Source of the DNA: Apiospora phragmitis
Lineage: Eukaryota; Ascomycota; Sordariomycetes; Amphisphaeriales; Apiosporaceae
Length of the DNA stretch: 64,000 nucleotides
Reading direction: 5' to 3'
NCBI GenBank assembly: GCA_038363925.1
Contig: JAQQWL010000011.1
Location: 620,001 to 684,000, forward strand
The position numbers and the translations under genes were made by a program. Below are positions 33,871-46,894 of this stretch, piece by piece (position 1 is the stretch's first letter; every line of letters starts with the position of its first letter). The notes beneath the pieces are model-generated. The model saw nothing but the letters and a program-made list of their open reading frames with translations, was not told the origin of the DNA and ran no database searches.

Positions 33871-34643
33871 GAATCCGTTTGTTGTAAGATTACATACATA
33901 TATTGAAGGAGACCAAAAAAGGGAGCCCACTGGTGACTTCTCTCCAAGGGCAATGTTCTAAGGATTGAGGCAGCTGATGTCGAAGCGCATAGCTTGTTGC
34001 TCTATTCCCTTACTGTATATATCTAGCTTTTATGAAACCAACCGACTGTAATACAAGAGCTTGTGACCCGCCCCACCGCTCAAATACTATACAGAAAGCA
34101 ACTAAAACAGCTGGATGATCATTGGGAGAACTCATTTCTCCCTATTGACATTGCGTCTCGGCCAGTACAGTGGTAGTAAATCCTCCTCCAACGCCGAAAA
34201 AAAGGAAGAACAGGAGCAAAAGCCCACCCAAACGCCAGCTTCCATGGGGGGGTATCATCAATATAGTATGCCTTACAAAACATTACACTGGCGGCTCGGT
34301 CCTCCTCCTCTTCTGTTCGAAGATTCGTCGTGACCGCGACCCCGATGCTCCAGAACCTTTTCGCCGTCTCCCAGTCCCTCCTAAGAATCTGTTCTAATCT
34401 TTACAACGATGGTGTCTGATAAGTGCACACATAAGCGTTAGCCAGATGATCTAACAACGACGATGAGCCGCGTGTTCGGATTGGAACCTACCCTGTATGA
34501 CTTCGTTTTCGGTCCCGCATGCGCCATCATAGGAGAAAAGAGACAGCCTCGCGCACGGTTGACTTCGCTCTTTCTCGAATAAGGGTTTCATATCTCTCTT
34601 CTTCGTCGTCTTCTTTTTCTTCTTTTGACTCGCTTCGTTCCTT
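33871..34643. other. Intergenic 3' interval
   Basis: Space between convergent genes; nothing recognised. Confidence 0.5.
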
Positions 34644-36491
34644 CTAGGCACTCCGCGCAGACATGAAGGTGATCTCCCCCTTGGCCTCAATCTCGTCTTC
34701 TCCAGTACTAGTCTCTTCATCGCTCTCGTCGAGCGAAGCGACGACCATGCGCGCGAGGCAAAGCAGCCTCTGCCCGCTGGCCCGCAACACCGCCTTAGCC
34801 TCGGCCTCGTAGTCCTCCACGAACGGCCCACCGCCCCGACCGCGGCCCCGGCCCGACGACGTCTTCTTGCGGACCTTGACCTCGCGCGTGTCCACGCCCC
34901 GCTTCGCGACGTCGACCAGCGCGGGGCTAAACTGTTCGGTCCCGTCGACCCAGACCAGCTGCACGAGCTCCTCCAGCAGCATGCTGACCTTGGCGTTGTC
35001 CTCGGCCTCGATGGTGTTGGACGCGTAGGGCAGGAAGCAGCGCTCGATGATGACCGGGCTGGTGCCGTTAGCATCGTACCGGTCCGCGTCGACGCGCGCG
35101 GGCGAGACGGCGTTGGAGGGCATGAGCAGAAGGAGGATGTCCTGCAGAATCGAGATCTGGCTGTCGAGGCGCAGCGCCGAGGTCGTCTGCGTGATAAAAG
35201 CGTTGAAGACGGTCAGGGGCAATACTTTGAGGTGCTCAACATAACTCTCGTAGAGATCAGGAAGCGACACCGGTGGGTCGGGGAGGAAGTTGCAAAGGTA
35301 GGACAACATCGCGAATAACCGCTGTCGGAGCTGAATCGATTCCACAAATGCCGGTTCCAAGGTCTGCAGCTTAGATTTCCCGGAGCTCGACAGAAGCTTT
35401 TGCGGTGTAGGCGGCTCGGAGGCTTGAGACGAATAAATGGAATCATCATCCAGCCAGGCCCCATATTCACCCTTCTCCAGATTCATTTGTGTTCTCTTGC
35501 GTTTATTGATGGCCTTTTTAGAGATGCCCCGATGTTCGTTAGGCCACATCTCCTGAAAGACGGAGCTGGAGCCTTTGCTCCCGTCGGCGAAAAGGGCCTT
35601 CATGATCCATTTCAGGCCGCCCAACCGCCCCTTCTGCTGTCCGATAAAGCCGGCCAGAATCGAGTCACGCAGCAGGATGAACTTATCTTCGTCACTGCGC
35701 GCACCCGCGCGGATCGCTTCGACGTCCAGCCGATGCCGCTCCAGGAGATCGGCCTCGAGGACATCAAACATAAACTCCAGCCACTGGCGCCAATAATACC
35801 AGCGGTTGGGGTACAGCTGACTGCAGTTGAAGGCCCAGCCGACCACGCCGAAGAAGTCCTGCCCGCGCCGCCAGACGCTGTCCTTGAAGTATTTGCCCTC
35901 CATGGGCGCGTCGCCCCAGGTGTCTTCGAGCGTCTCGTTCCCGCTGTCGGAGCTGGGGGTCCCGCCCCGCGAGTAGCGCGAGGGGCCGGTGCCGAAGCGG
36001 AAGGCCTCCTTGAAGCGCGCGTTGATGGGGCCGACGGTGCTGAGCAGGCAGCGCAGGTAGGCCAGGGAGTTGTTGGCCGTCTCCGGCCAGGTCTCTTCCT
36101 TGGGCCTGTTGGTGAAGTCTGGGTGGACGATTAGGGTGCTCAGAAGCGCTAGGTGGTTGGGCGGCGGGCAGAACGAGGCATCCTTCCTCGTCGCATCTGG
36201 TATCGTCGCGCGTTTGCTGTTGTTGTCGACATTGCGGCCCAAGGGGAGCAGGTCGTTCAGCAGGTTCAGGGCTATCGCGTGTATGTTCTCTTCCAGGTAG
36301 ATTTGGCAGTGCTGCTTCAGTTCGGGCGGCAGCTGTCGGGCGAGGCGGTACTGGGTGTCGGTCTCGGCATCGTCGGGGCTACTGATATCGGTGATGGTGA
36401 TATCGGCCAGGTGATTGGGGGAATCCGTCGCAGTCTTGAACGAGTCTGGCGAAGACAGGGGCGAAGAACTGTCAAGCACCCGTGGCGGCAT
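34644..36491 (-). CDS. Conserved-looking fungal protein of unknown function, 615 aa
   Basis: Single long exon from ATG 36491 with strong GC3 bias, typical of a core gene. The product is mostly helical (EENIHAIALNLLNDLLPLG; WYYWRQWLEFMFDVLEADL; LFAMLSYLCNFLPDPP), with a GRGRGRGGG segment near the C-terminus and a Ser/Asp-rich N-terminus. It looks like a nuclear helical-repeat subunit, but I do not recognise the family and assign no function. No frame break seen. Confidence 0.75.
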   Translation of the reverse strand: MPPRVLDSSSPLSSPDSFKTATDSPNHLADITITDISSPDDAETDTQYRLARQLPPELKQHCQIYLEENIHAIALNLLNDLLPLGRNVDNNSKRATIPDATRKDASFCPPPNHLALLSTLIVHPDFTNRPKEETWPETANNSLAYLRCLLSTVGPINARFKEAFRFGTGPSRYSRGGTPSSDSGNETLEDTWGDAPMEGKYFKDSVWRRGQDFFGVVGWAFNCSQLYPNRWYYWRQWLEFMFDVLEADLLERHRLDVEAIRAGARSDEDKFILLRDSILAGFIGQQKGRLGGLKWIMKALFADGSKGSSSVFQEMWPNEHRGISKKAINKRKRTQMNLEKGEYGAWLDDDSIYSSQASEPPTPQKLLSSSGKSKLQTLEPAFVESIQLRQRLFAMLSYLCNFLPDPPVSLPDLYESYVEHLKVLPLTVFNAFITQTTSALRLDSQISILQDILLLLMPSNAVSPARVDADRYDANGTSPVIIERCFLPYASNTIEAEDNAKVSMLLEELVQLVWVDGTEQFSPALVDVAKRGVDTREVKVRKKTSSGRGRGRGGGPFVEDYEAEAKAVLRASGQRLLCLARMVVASLDESDEETSTGEDEIEAKGEITFMSARSA

Positions 36492-37997
36492 AATGGCTTG
36501 GCGGCTCTCGCCGGTTGTCTCTTTGCGGTGTATAGACGCGCTTCAAGAGGAGAGGAAGAGGAGGAGGAAGGATTGGTGACGCGTCAAACCGCCATCTATC
36601 TGACTTCTTAGTTGAGTTATTCGTTAATTCGGAGACTCGACGCCGATAAGCTCAGAGTTCTTGCGATAGCTCAGAATCGCCCAGAAATTGGGGAATCGCG
36701 AGTTGCCGTCGCGGGGGTACGCTTTTTAGCGTGTCACTGGAGCCGTGAACGCCTAAGTTTCGTGTTAGTGCAAGGGTCCGCCGTGCATTGCCTGCACATG
36801 CCAATTGCGGCCGGTACCTGGCATAGATAACCTTCAAGGTTGACGAGGTATTTCAGACTTATTAAGCTTCGTATCTCATCATAATAGTACATAGGCAGGT
36901 AATTGACGAGGTTTGATGTCAGAAACCTGGTAAGCCCAGGCTCAAAGAGCTCAAAATGCCGCGTGCACAAGGCTTCGTGTTGCCATGGTACGGAGTACAA
37001 GTTGCTCGTCGCAAAGCAGTTGCCCAACGGAAGTTTTGTTTCTGTGCAAGGCAACCACACCGCAGAACACTGCCCTGCCCGCACTCAAGATTAGTTCAAT
37101 GCTCTTTTTTTCTTCTTCATTGGGGGTAGAATCCTCCCGATCCCATCCACATGACTCTCAAGTGCATCAAGAACCATACATTAGAAGGCAGAAGGAAGAA
37201 GAGAAGCAGCTCAAAAATCGCAGTGTGTCAATTGCCCACAGCACCATGACTGCGCCGAGAACCCGCAGGCCTAATATAACGCTATCCTCTTACTATATCG
37301 TGGTTTACTCACCTGCTAACCGTAGTATACTCAAGTACTGTAGCTAAATCCATGAATGTATCGCAATCTTCAAACAGTGGCCATCTCCACCTGCCGAGGC
37401 GGCAATAGAGCGATTAGGGAGCTGTCCATCGTCAACGATCTCCTCCTTGTAATCGGAAAGACCGATTCTCTCAACCACTCCAACGAAGTCACCGCTTCTT
37501 GGGAATGGCCAGCAGCAGGTATGCGGCTGAGTAAGTCCACTTACAAGTAGCTGAGGTGAGGTGGGCACCGCTCAAGCACCGCCTTTCAAGATAAAACCCG
37601 GCTAAGATATTCGCGCTTCGCAGGCCCCAACCAATTGGCTTGAGCCAAGACACTACAATAGTCCTCTGGCATCTCTCCATTTATACGAGGGGAGTTCACC
37701 AGTGAGCGGGTTACCCGTCCGGGCCCGAAGGTAGTCAGCATGCCATTTTGGAGAACTTTTCCTAGGTTGGAAGCAGCACTGCCTGTGAGAAGGCTCATAG
37801 CGGATGAGTGAGACACCAAATTGGGTGCCGTGTAGCGTTTCCCGTATAAGCGCCTAATTCTGTAGTGACAGCTTGCTTACTACAACTCCTGGCTGTCCGT
37901 GTCTGAATGAAGAGATGATGAGGTCTAAATTTCCTCTGGCCAGAGTTGCAAGAGCATGTAACAACCTTTTGCAACTCCCGCTCAGTTGATTTTCATC
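36492..37997. other. Intergenic stretch, no supported gene
   Basis: 1.5 kb divergent interval upstream of two genes. Only short ORFs lacking features. Confidence 0.5.
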
Positions 37998-39181
37998 ATG
38001 GCGTTCCAACAAACCCAGTACCCTTATCTGCAATATGGTGGTGATGGTATTAGTCCGCAACAACAACCACCACAGACAGAGAGCTCGCCAACATCGTACG
38101 GTAAATGGGAAAGCGTCGCCCGGCGGCTACAACAGCCACCCCAAGCACATCCGCCGCCCATTTACCAGCGCCAGCAACAAAACCAGCAGCACCAGCAGCA
38201 CCAGCAGCACCAGCAGCACCAGCAACAGTCATGGCATCAGCCGCCGACGGGCTACGCAGCCGAGGGCATCGCGCGCGCCCACCACTGGGTCGCCAACAAC
38301 CACCCCAACCCGGGCCCGCCGCCGCCGCCGTCGGTGGTCTCGCCCATGAGCACAGTCGGCGGCGGCCAAGGGGCCCAGCCGAGCCTGCTGAGCTACCGCA
38401 CGCTGCCGCCGCGGCCCGGGGCGCGGAAGCGCAAGGTGTGCGGCGTCGAGAAGGCGCACTTCATCATCATTATGGCGGTCGCGCTGTTGCTGCTGGTCAG
38501 CGGCATCGCGACGGGGCTGGGGTCGGGCTGGCGCTCAATAACAGCAGAAAGCCATCACAGCCAAGGTGAGAGAGAGAAAGTTGCTCTCTTGTCTTTTCTG
38601 TACTGCGTCGACAACTCATGAAAAGGCACCAAACCACTTGAAATGAATCACCAGCACACTCCCAGCAAGCATGCCAGCCCGAACTTGTGACACTGCACCA
38701 CACTGCTCATGAGTTCGGCGAATCAGTTTGTATGTTTCAAGTCCATTTTGCTAACACCGAGTTCTCCAAATGCAGCGCAACATCATCATCAGAAACGTCA
38801 GCCTCAGCAGCCACGCCCACCCAATCTTCGCCGGCGTCCTAACGCCGGGGCCCATTGACTTCCCGAAGGACGAACGAAAAGCCTACACTTCGCCGCCGGG
38901 GCCGTCATCATCGCCGTGGAAGCCCTTCAACGTCCAGTGCGGCCGCGACTACAACAGCGGTCCCAGCGCCCCGGAACTGGGCCACAAGGAGGTCACCGTC
39001 AGCATGACCGTGTGCCTCGAAGAGTGTAGCAGCCGCCCAAGCTGTGTCAGCGCGGGGTGGGGGGCTGTACCAGGGCAACTGGACGCGCTGGATGAAGAAG
39101 CAGCTGGGCGAGCCCAATATCCCCGAGGGCTGGTACTTTGCGCAGCTCCAGGGTGTGGGTTGCGGCGGTTCCAAGGGGTAA
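37998..39181 (+). CDS. Single-pass membrane protein with PAN/Apple-like extracellular domain (frame breaks)
   Basis: Starts at ATG 37998. An N-terminal cytosolic Gln/His/Pro-rich region (QQHQQH repeats encoded by CAGCAGCAC units at about 38185-38225) is followed by one membrane segment (HFIIIMAVALLLLVSGIATG), an intron (GTGAGAG near 38564 to ATGCAG near 38779), a Ser/Thr-rich stalk and a Cys-containing module (FNVQCGRDY...CLEECSSRPSCVSAGW, then YQGNWTRWMKKQLG) resembling PAN/Apple domains of fungal surface proteins. The frame shifts near 38521 (G4), again in the stalk around 38830-38845, and at the G6 run at about 39059-39064. Two of these are mended by one G. The exact protein cannot be trusted; assembly errors are the simplest cause. 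Confidence 0.6.
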
Positions 39182-41468
39182 TTAACGATAGTGGTATGAC
39201 AGGTTCCGCGCCTAAGTTAAGGAGACAAAAGGCCGCATTGTAAAATATGTATACATATGTAACAGCAAATATGAGCCCCGACATAAACGAACTGCCGACC
39301 CAAGCCTGTCTGTGTCTCTGTTGGTGGCGTCTGACTTTTTCGCCGAACGGTAGCTGGCTAACAAGGGCTGAAAGGAGGAAAATGTCTGTCTGCCGGCGGT
39401 TGCGGTGGAAGTACAGTAGTACGCGCCAATAGTGACTCGAGAGACTCTGGGGTCAGTGTAACTCGGTACGTCATTTAGACGGTAATATCAAAAAAGAAAA
39501 GAAAAAGCCATCAGTGGATGGTTCTTATAAACGGGAGGATGTTTGACACTCTACATGGAGGGTTATTGGCACGCCCTACAAGGTTTCAGAGGAGGTAGCC
39601 TTCAGCAGTGTATGGCTTCATGGCGTTTTGCTCAATACGCTCACCAGATAGGCTTTTCTTTCGTGTCGGAAGAAATACCCTTATGACCGACCATGGGAGA
39701 TGATACAGATGCTCTCCATACCTTACTTGGATAGGTAGCCGCCCACACAATTCCATACTTGCCTCTCTCTCCCTTCCGTACGAACTTTAAAAACAACAAA
39801 TCACATTGTCGTCATTAATACTACAGCTGTATGGTCGCCGACCCCCGTCAGCGGTGACCTGTAAGAAAGTAGTAAACTCATTCACGAATGTAATCAAACC
39901 CATATTGCTTTGCTATGGGGGGTGAGACAAACCCCGAGCCCAGTATCAATCGAGCAAAAGCCTATCATCTATCATATCCTGTTCATCCTTCATTTGCGGA
40001 TAGACCTTCAGATCCAAGAGCGAGCAGGGGCGGGACATGGCTCGGCGAGGTAGAATCGGGCTTCTAGGGGAGGAAATGAACATGAATGGTCATTATTCCG
40101 AGAGGAAGAAGACACAAGGGAGAGAAAATGTATGTATCTGGCGCCTGGTTTCCCCCCGGTGCGACCAAATAGAATACAGGGGTCGGTCGAAATTCCGGGA
40201 AAGAGGGTACGTACGCGTGGATGTGTTCGGCGACCTCTGAGCATTGTGGGGGAGAAGGATTTCAAGGGAAGGAGATGGCGCCCCCAATCGGCTTCTTCCT
40301 CTGAAACTGGGTGCCCGCGGGCCCGAGTGTCAGCGCTATTAACAAAGCGACAGGGACCTTACGAAACTGCCGGTGACCTGGCCGTCAGGGAAAGGAATAT
40401 ATCGAGCGCATATACATGGGTTCAGACAGAGATGGACGCCGACGAAAACGCATGTCCACTTCCCGGGCACCAAGCTGACACTGAGGTCCATTTCGGTGCT
40501 CACAGCTACGAAGAACCTACCAGCCTGCAAACTCACTATAACATTCATCTGGCAGTCTACATCTCTCCTATTCAAAGAGTAGTATTCATTAATCATGAGA
40601 ATGCTCGCCCCTCGAAATCTTAGACGGCGACCTCTGGCTGCTACCCCCGCAAGTTCGCCGAGCCGTCCCTAGGTTAGCTAGCTCCCCCGTAAACCCATTC
40701 AATCGCCGTCTGGCCCTTCAGCACCCACTAAAACTGTCCAATAGGGGACCCTTAAATCCCAGCCAGAAGCCCGAGCACGGCGACCACCACACAGCGCCCT
40801 CCTCTCATTACGACTCCGACGACCCTTTTTCAGCCGCACAACGCATGCCAGTAGTATCTCTCCTTTTGATGCACGCCTCGTATAATATGTCACTGATTTA
40901 GGACAATGGATATGACCAACAAGCATGGCGTTATACGATGCGGGCATTAGCAATAGCCAGAAAACCAACCAGAAAAAAGAAACCAGCGCAGCGTGAAGCA
41001 GGGGGGAGATTGCATGCACATATATATGACAAGACGCAAAACGAAATGGATCACATATTATAGACGCGTACGTAAGTAAGGTATGTTCCGTAAAGATTTT
41101 GCCTATAAGTATATTTCTCTCTGCCGTCTTGAACTCTCAACATCCGGGGGAAAAAGCCAAAATGCTGCTGTGTTGAAGGATCATCATCCTTCCAGACTCG
41201 ACACAAAACTCCGTCCAGATATTGTTACATCGTGCTCCTTTGTGTCTTATGATCCATACCACCCCCATTCCACATTTTAAAACACAATATAAAAAGGCCC
41301 TTTTCGAGATCCCGTTTTCCAGAAACAGGCTTGCCCTGTTCTTCGCAGAGGTATGTTTTGGTTATATCGGTCCAAGAAGAAATGTTGAAATCGAAATCCC
41401 ACCGAACTCACTCCCCTTCGGCAACCCACATCTATCATGGCTGAACCCGTCGCTCGCCATACCCATCA
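39182..41468. other. Intergenic stretch, no supported gene
   Basis: 2.3 kb with short ORFs on both strands and A-rich runs near 39490; no domains or RNA genes recognised. Confidence 0.5.
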
Positions 41469-43711
41469 TCAACTCCCCGGCTGAAGCATGGTGTTGATAT
41501 CGCTCATAATACTCTCATCCGACGCAATGGAGCTCACAATCTCCTCCTGCGTGTACCCGACCCAGAGCGACGCATTGTTCTGCTGCACCTTCTTCGCCCG
41601 GTAGATCTCCTGCGCGACACCCTTAACCTGGCCCGACGCCCGCCCCGCGGCCCGCCAGACGCTACTCAGCTTGTTAAGGGCGCCAATATTCAACCGAATC
41701 TGCTGCCGCAGGTCCTCGTCGTTCTGCACAAAGTACAGTGCCCACTTACTCAGGTGCACGATCGACGACAGCGTCAGCACGCACGTGAAGAAGTGCGTGT
41801 GGCATGTGATGGGCACCGCGTACGTCACCATCTTGCTGATCGCGCACGCCGCCGTGATGATGTGCTTCGTGTGCGTGTTGAAGTGCTCGCCGCTCTTGAC
41901 CATCTGGTGCGGCGCGCACGCCGTCACGTCCCGGGCCGGCGACGAGTCGAGCTGCGAGTGCGGCTGGTGCAGGATAATCGTACAGCTAAAGGTAGGGAGA
42001 AAAGGGCTCAATCAGAGAGATCGAAGATAAGAGGTAGGGGCATATACTTACGCATGGTTGATCATATGCGCCTGGAACATCATCTCGTCGAGTTGGCCGT
42101 CTTTGTTCAAACAGTCCCGCTTGGACTCCGGTAGATGCATCCTCCAGTTCGATAGTAACACCTCTATCCGATCGACATTCTCGTCTCCGGGGAAGACGCT
42201 TTCGGGCAACCGCATCATGCGACCCAGATTCCGGATGGATGCAACTCGGTAGGCGAACGAGGAGAACTCTCGCTCCTCTCCACTAAATAGCTGGTCGTCG
42301 AAATCCTCCAGATACATGGGTCGTGGGATAAACTACAGAGTGGTACGATTAGTGCACGCGAGCAAACAAACAAAATAGGACACACGGAGTCAGTGCTGCA
42401 CTTACTCCTGAAAGGTACTCGTGTTCTTCGCATGGTAGGGCCACGTCGGCAACGATATCGAATAGGAGGAAGTTGGTCTGCCGATGGACGCCAGCTACCA
42501 TGCCGTCGACGATGAACAGGTCCCACCACGTCCGCCTCAGGCTCTCCTCAAGCACGGCGTCACCCTGGCCGTGGTTGGTGGCGTAGGCGCGCTGGTAGAG
42601 CCCGATCTCGATGGCGATGCGCTCGACGTCCGAGAGCAGGTCCCGGGCCTTGTCGTTCTCGCAGCTACCGTCGAGCCCGATCAGCAGGATCACCATGGCC
42701 TGCACGAGGAAGCCGTCCTTGGCCACGTCGGGCGCGTACACGAGCCGCATGGCCTCGTCAAAAAAGGTGGCGCGAGCCGGGCCGACCTCGTTCTGCAAGT
42801 ACAGCGAACCCGCCCACCGCATGGCCGCCAGCAGCGGCTCCAGGTTTCGCTCCTTCGCGAGAAGCAGCAGGTGCGGCTTGGGCAGGGCGCACGGGTGGCC
42901 CGGGAAGAAGTGGTGGTAAAAGGAGTCGACGCAGCGCTCGGGCAGCGTCTGCGGCGGCCTCGGCTGGTTGCTGAACTCCATTAGGGCCCCGCTCACCGGG
43001 TCAAGGTAGGGGTTTCTGTACAGCTGGAGGCCCGAGAAGCCAGGCGTGGCCACGAAGGGGGACGATACCGGGAGTTCCGGCAGACCCAGCACGGAATTGT
43101 AGGCCGTCATCGTCGGCGCCGATGTCGTCACAGTCGCGCCGAGCAACATGGGGCAGCTGTCGCCACCGGCGGAGGGGGGCGAATCGGAAGCATGTCGTTT
43201 GTTTGGGTTCTGGGCCGTGTTCCTTCTAGGGCCTTTGTAGCCACGCCGGGAAGCGATGTACTGGCACAAGCTGTCGCTGGCCTTGCATCGTGTACACGGA
43301 TTGAGCCCGTCGCACTTGAGATGTTTGGACCTCTTTATTTGTCACGGCTCATCAGCTTCCAGGTCAACAACTTCGAGAAAGGGGGACAGTAGAGCAAAGC
43401 ATGACGATGGGGGTGGTAATGGTACTAGTAGTTCTAGTAGTCCGCACGCTACTTACGCAAGCGAGACAGGCCGCCGGAACGGTTGCAGATGGCGCGCGCG
43501 AGTCGTTGGCGGGCGTCGAGGCTACTGACATGGACGCATTCGGCGGTGGCGGCGGCGGCGGGTGGAACGACTCTGTCGAAGTAGTCGTCGCCGAAGCATT
43601 CGAAGTCTCGGGCAGCAAAGAAGGGGGGTTGAACGCGGCGCCCGAAGACGAGACGGCGGCGCGTGGTGGAGCGGACTCGGGCGGATAGCGATCCATTCTT
43701 AGCGAGTCCAT
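41469..43711 (-). CDS. Zn2Cys6 transcription factor with fungal-specific MHR domain
   Basis: Exons 43711-43457, 43332-42406, 42332-42052 and 41985-41469 join in phase to 659 residues. The zinc cluster CLAC-RSKHLKCDGLNPCTRC...C is split by the first intron exactly after its second Cys. It is followed by a basic linker (GYKGPRRN) and a middle homology region (SFYHHFFPGHPCALP, RRTWWDLFIVDGM with the conserved RRTWW signature). The C-terminal helical part has NHACTIILHQPH and VHLSKWALYF. A Pro/Ala-rich N-terminal 70 residues precede the zinc cluster. It is a DNA-binding nuclear regulator binding CGG-type sites as a class; the targets are not visible. No frame break. Confidence 0.92.
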
Positions 43712-46700
43712 ATGTAAATGACTGATGACGATGACTGCCTTTCTTATATACCAAGTATGCTCACGCGCCGAGATTGCACTTATATACTATAAATCGTAGG
43801 AACAGACGCGATGGCTAAATGAAGCGGCTTGGCATTAGTTGGTTGGCGCCCGTTTGGCAGCAAATACAAATGCCGAAACGAGTCGAATATGCGACGGTGG
43901 TGGTGGGGTGGGGAGTGAAAGTGAAGTAAACCAGGGAATCGATTGAGTGGTACTGAGGGACGGGGCTAGGAGTAGGCGAAGTATGAATGGCCAGTTCAGG
44001 TAGAGGTGATATGTGATACACACATAGATATACTTGCATGCAATCGACAGTCGCACTGCACGGAGACGCTCCCGGCTGGAGGGCTCGGCTCTTCCCAAGT
44101 GATTCGTTTCTGCAAGTCATAAGCAGTATAATGCAACGTCCGCAGATTCTTCAGCTGCTGTCAATAACAGCACGCTGCCTTGTCCCCTCTCTTCTCCTCA
44201 ATATGTCGCCCATCAAAATGTAACTGTGCAATTAACTAAACAACGAGGAGGAGGGAGGAGGAAATGCTGCATGTGTAGTGGCACCCTACCGGCGCGTACC
44301 CACGCGTGTTCTGAGACAGACGAAAAAAAGAACAGGGAAGAAGAGAGAGCCCTGGAAAGGCGCTGCCACCCGACGACCCGTACATGCATGTACGGGGGGC
44401 CAGAATACGGGGGCATGGCAGGAGAAGAGGGGCAGGGGTGGGATAGCCAAGATGGCCCAGCTGGTCCGGGGATGTGTCTGTATGCACGCACAAACCAGGG
44501 TGTAGGCAGTCTCCGCCTGTCAATACATCTGTACCGCACATGTCTAAGTAAGTCATCCTGTCCAAGGGAAGCATGTATGTAGTAAGGAAACAAATAGCCC
44601 TGTAGCATGTCCTCATAGAAACGCAGTGGTGCTGCTGTCGCACAGCAGGCTGGCAAGAGTCAGGAGTCAGGGCTCATCATAAGCGTCGCCGCCTAGTAAT
44701 GTTTCTCAGAAGATGGATGTGCGGATGAAAGTGGGAATCGGGTTAGGTGCTCTACCATTGGGCCTCGGTCATCGTGAGTCGATTGATTAAGATGATCGGC
44801 CCTTGAACCAGCCGGTACACTAACTCTGCGAGAAAAAGACCCCACCCAGCGCAAACGAGGCAGGGGGGCAGGTTTGATTGGTGGCTACCATGTATGCCGA
44901 AATGCCTGTCTGCAGTAGTACAATATCATGGGGGGAGGAGAGAAAAGAAAAGAAAAGAAAGGGAAACCACGTCATCCTGTAGCCGAAGAACAACTCAACG
45001 TTGCGGAAAAATCAGAGAAGAAAAAGAAAACTTGGCCCACGCCACAGGCCCAATCGTCCGCTGACAATTACTGACGATGGGACGGGTAGAGCCGCCTCGC
45101 ATCGATAGCCAGTGTCCAATGACATATCCGGTATGCGACTCGATTCGAATTCGGTACTAGCTGCGGCAGGGGCGCAGAAGCGTCGTGGGAAGGACCGTAA
45201 CGCACGAGTCGCCAAGCTCCTAATTGCAAATGAATCATGAATCATTGGGAGAAATACTCGATCTTATTCATCACCAAGAGGAAAAAGGAGTAATCATCGC
45301 GTAAATCGGCCCGCCTACCACCTCTCGTCGCTTCCCGAGAGCCGGCAAGCGTTGAGCTCGGCCCAGATGTTCCCCCACATAAACCCAGTACCATGGACGA
45401 ACGACTGGTAGCTGGAAAGCCGGCCCACCTGCGACGACGGGCAACTGGAGCACACTGTCATCAACGACCAAAATAGGGCTTGGTCGGGCTAAAGATAGTA
45501 CATAGCACTGCCCTGAAGATGCCTCGGCCCTGCACTGAGCCCTCGAAAAATTGCTGGGCTGGCGTGCGCGTCGCAGCGATATCGTCACCGATAGATAGCC
45601 CGAGGAGTATGTATGTAACCTATGCCACTCCATCGTCACGCGTCCCACTTTCAAGCCACCCAGCGGCATTGGGAGCCGCATCCTGCGAGCAAGACGTGTG
45701 CCTGCCTCGAGCCTACATGGCCCATGATGACATACATGAAGAAGGGGTCCTCTACCGGGAGGACTTTTTCAGCTCGATCCGTCTTTATTTTTGGAGCATG
45801 GTGTAACCGCACAACCTACACTATTGAATATCCAAGGGAGCCACAGAATAAGGCAACACGGTCCACCAATTCCGACGCTTACTACTTACTAGCATTATGT
45901 GCTTCTTGATAGCTTGAAATGGCACAGCGTGCATCATGCAGCTTATAGTGACCGACTGGAAAGAATCGAATCGGAGAAAAAAGGGGAGAGTGCTAAAGGT
46001 GTTGACCCAGCAACAGTTGCTTCCATTGGTTATAAGTTCAGCTCTTTGCCATTTATCTTCCTTCGAAGAGAGGCGTAGACATGCAACCTCACTCATACCT
46101 GCAGTAACGACCTATCAAACTATTACATACCTTATGGAACCTCTCAGAATGATGCCAGACTCGGTACCATTGAGGCAATCGTGGATATCCTGACTGCAGC
46201 CAATCTGTACATTGCCTGCCGTGCCCTTTGCACACTATACCACTCGCCCGTTTCTGAATTTCTTGGTCCCAAAGTTGCGGCAACCTCGTTCTGGTATACG
46301 TTTTACTACGACTACTGGCGCCAAGGACAAGAACTACTCGTTATCAAGGAAATGCAGAAGAGACACAAGAAAAGACACCAACACGTACATATATATAGTA
46401 CAACCAATATTAACCAATGTTTGCGTTCCCATTGGTCTTATTTAGCAAATCTAGCAAGCGCTGACACGCAGACCGACAGATCGGTAACATCTAGACCGCA
46501 CACTGCCTCTTTTTCTTAGACAACTTCTGATCCTCGTAACGCAGTCAGGTACAATTTAGTAGAGCATCTACGTGTCGATCAGAGGGGGAAAGCAATCGGA
46601 TTATGAATAAATCATGGCTATAAGAGTACAGCTGAGGCATGAAACATGCATACTAAGATTTCTATAATAGTATAGTTATACTATTATTTCAAACAATATA

Positions 46701-46894
46701 GATAGCTTGTAGGCTTTTCTAATCGTTAAACATCAATGAAACCCTACTGGTTATACCGGGTGTTCGGCCCGGCACAGGGATTCTTCTCTACCCGAACGCG
46801 CGCTGATGGTCACAACTGATTGGTATGTAATATTGTTTAGCTGCAACATGGTAAATTACCTACCGACGGCCCGATCCGCCTAACCATCCCTGAC
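43712..46894. other. Long intergenic stretch, no supported gene
   Basis: 3.2 kb between the regulator and the acyltransferase-like gene. It has many short ORFs on both strands, a GAAAA-type purine run near 44941-44965, and no recognisable domain or RNA. Confidence 0.5.

Noticed and set aside
35400..36134. 244-codon plus-strand ORF opposite the 615-aa gene
   Set aside because: Antisense shadow; no domain and no splice context.
42484..42984. Plus-strand ORF opposite the Zn2Cys6 gene
   Set aside because: Antisense shadow of the MHR region.
43712..46894. Biosynthetic gene cluster linking the Zn2Cys6 regulator and the acyltransferase-like gene
   Set aside because: No backbone or tailoring enzyme between or around them; two genes 3 kb apart are not enough.
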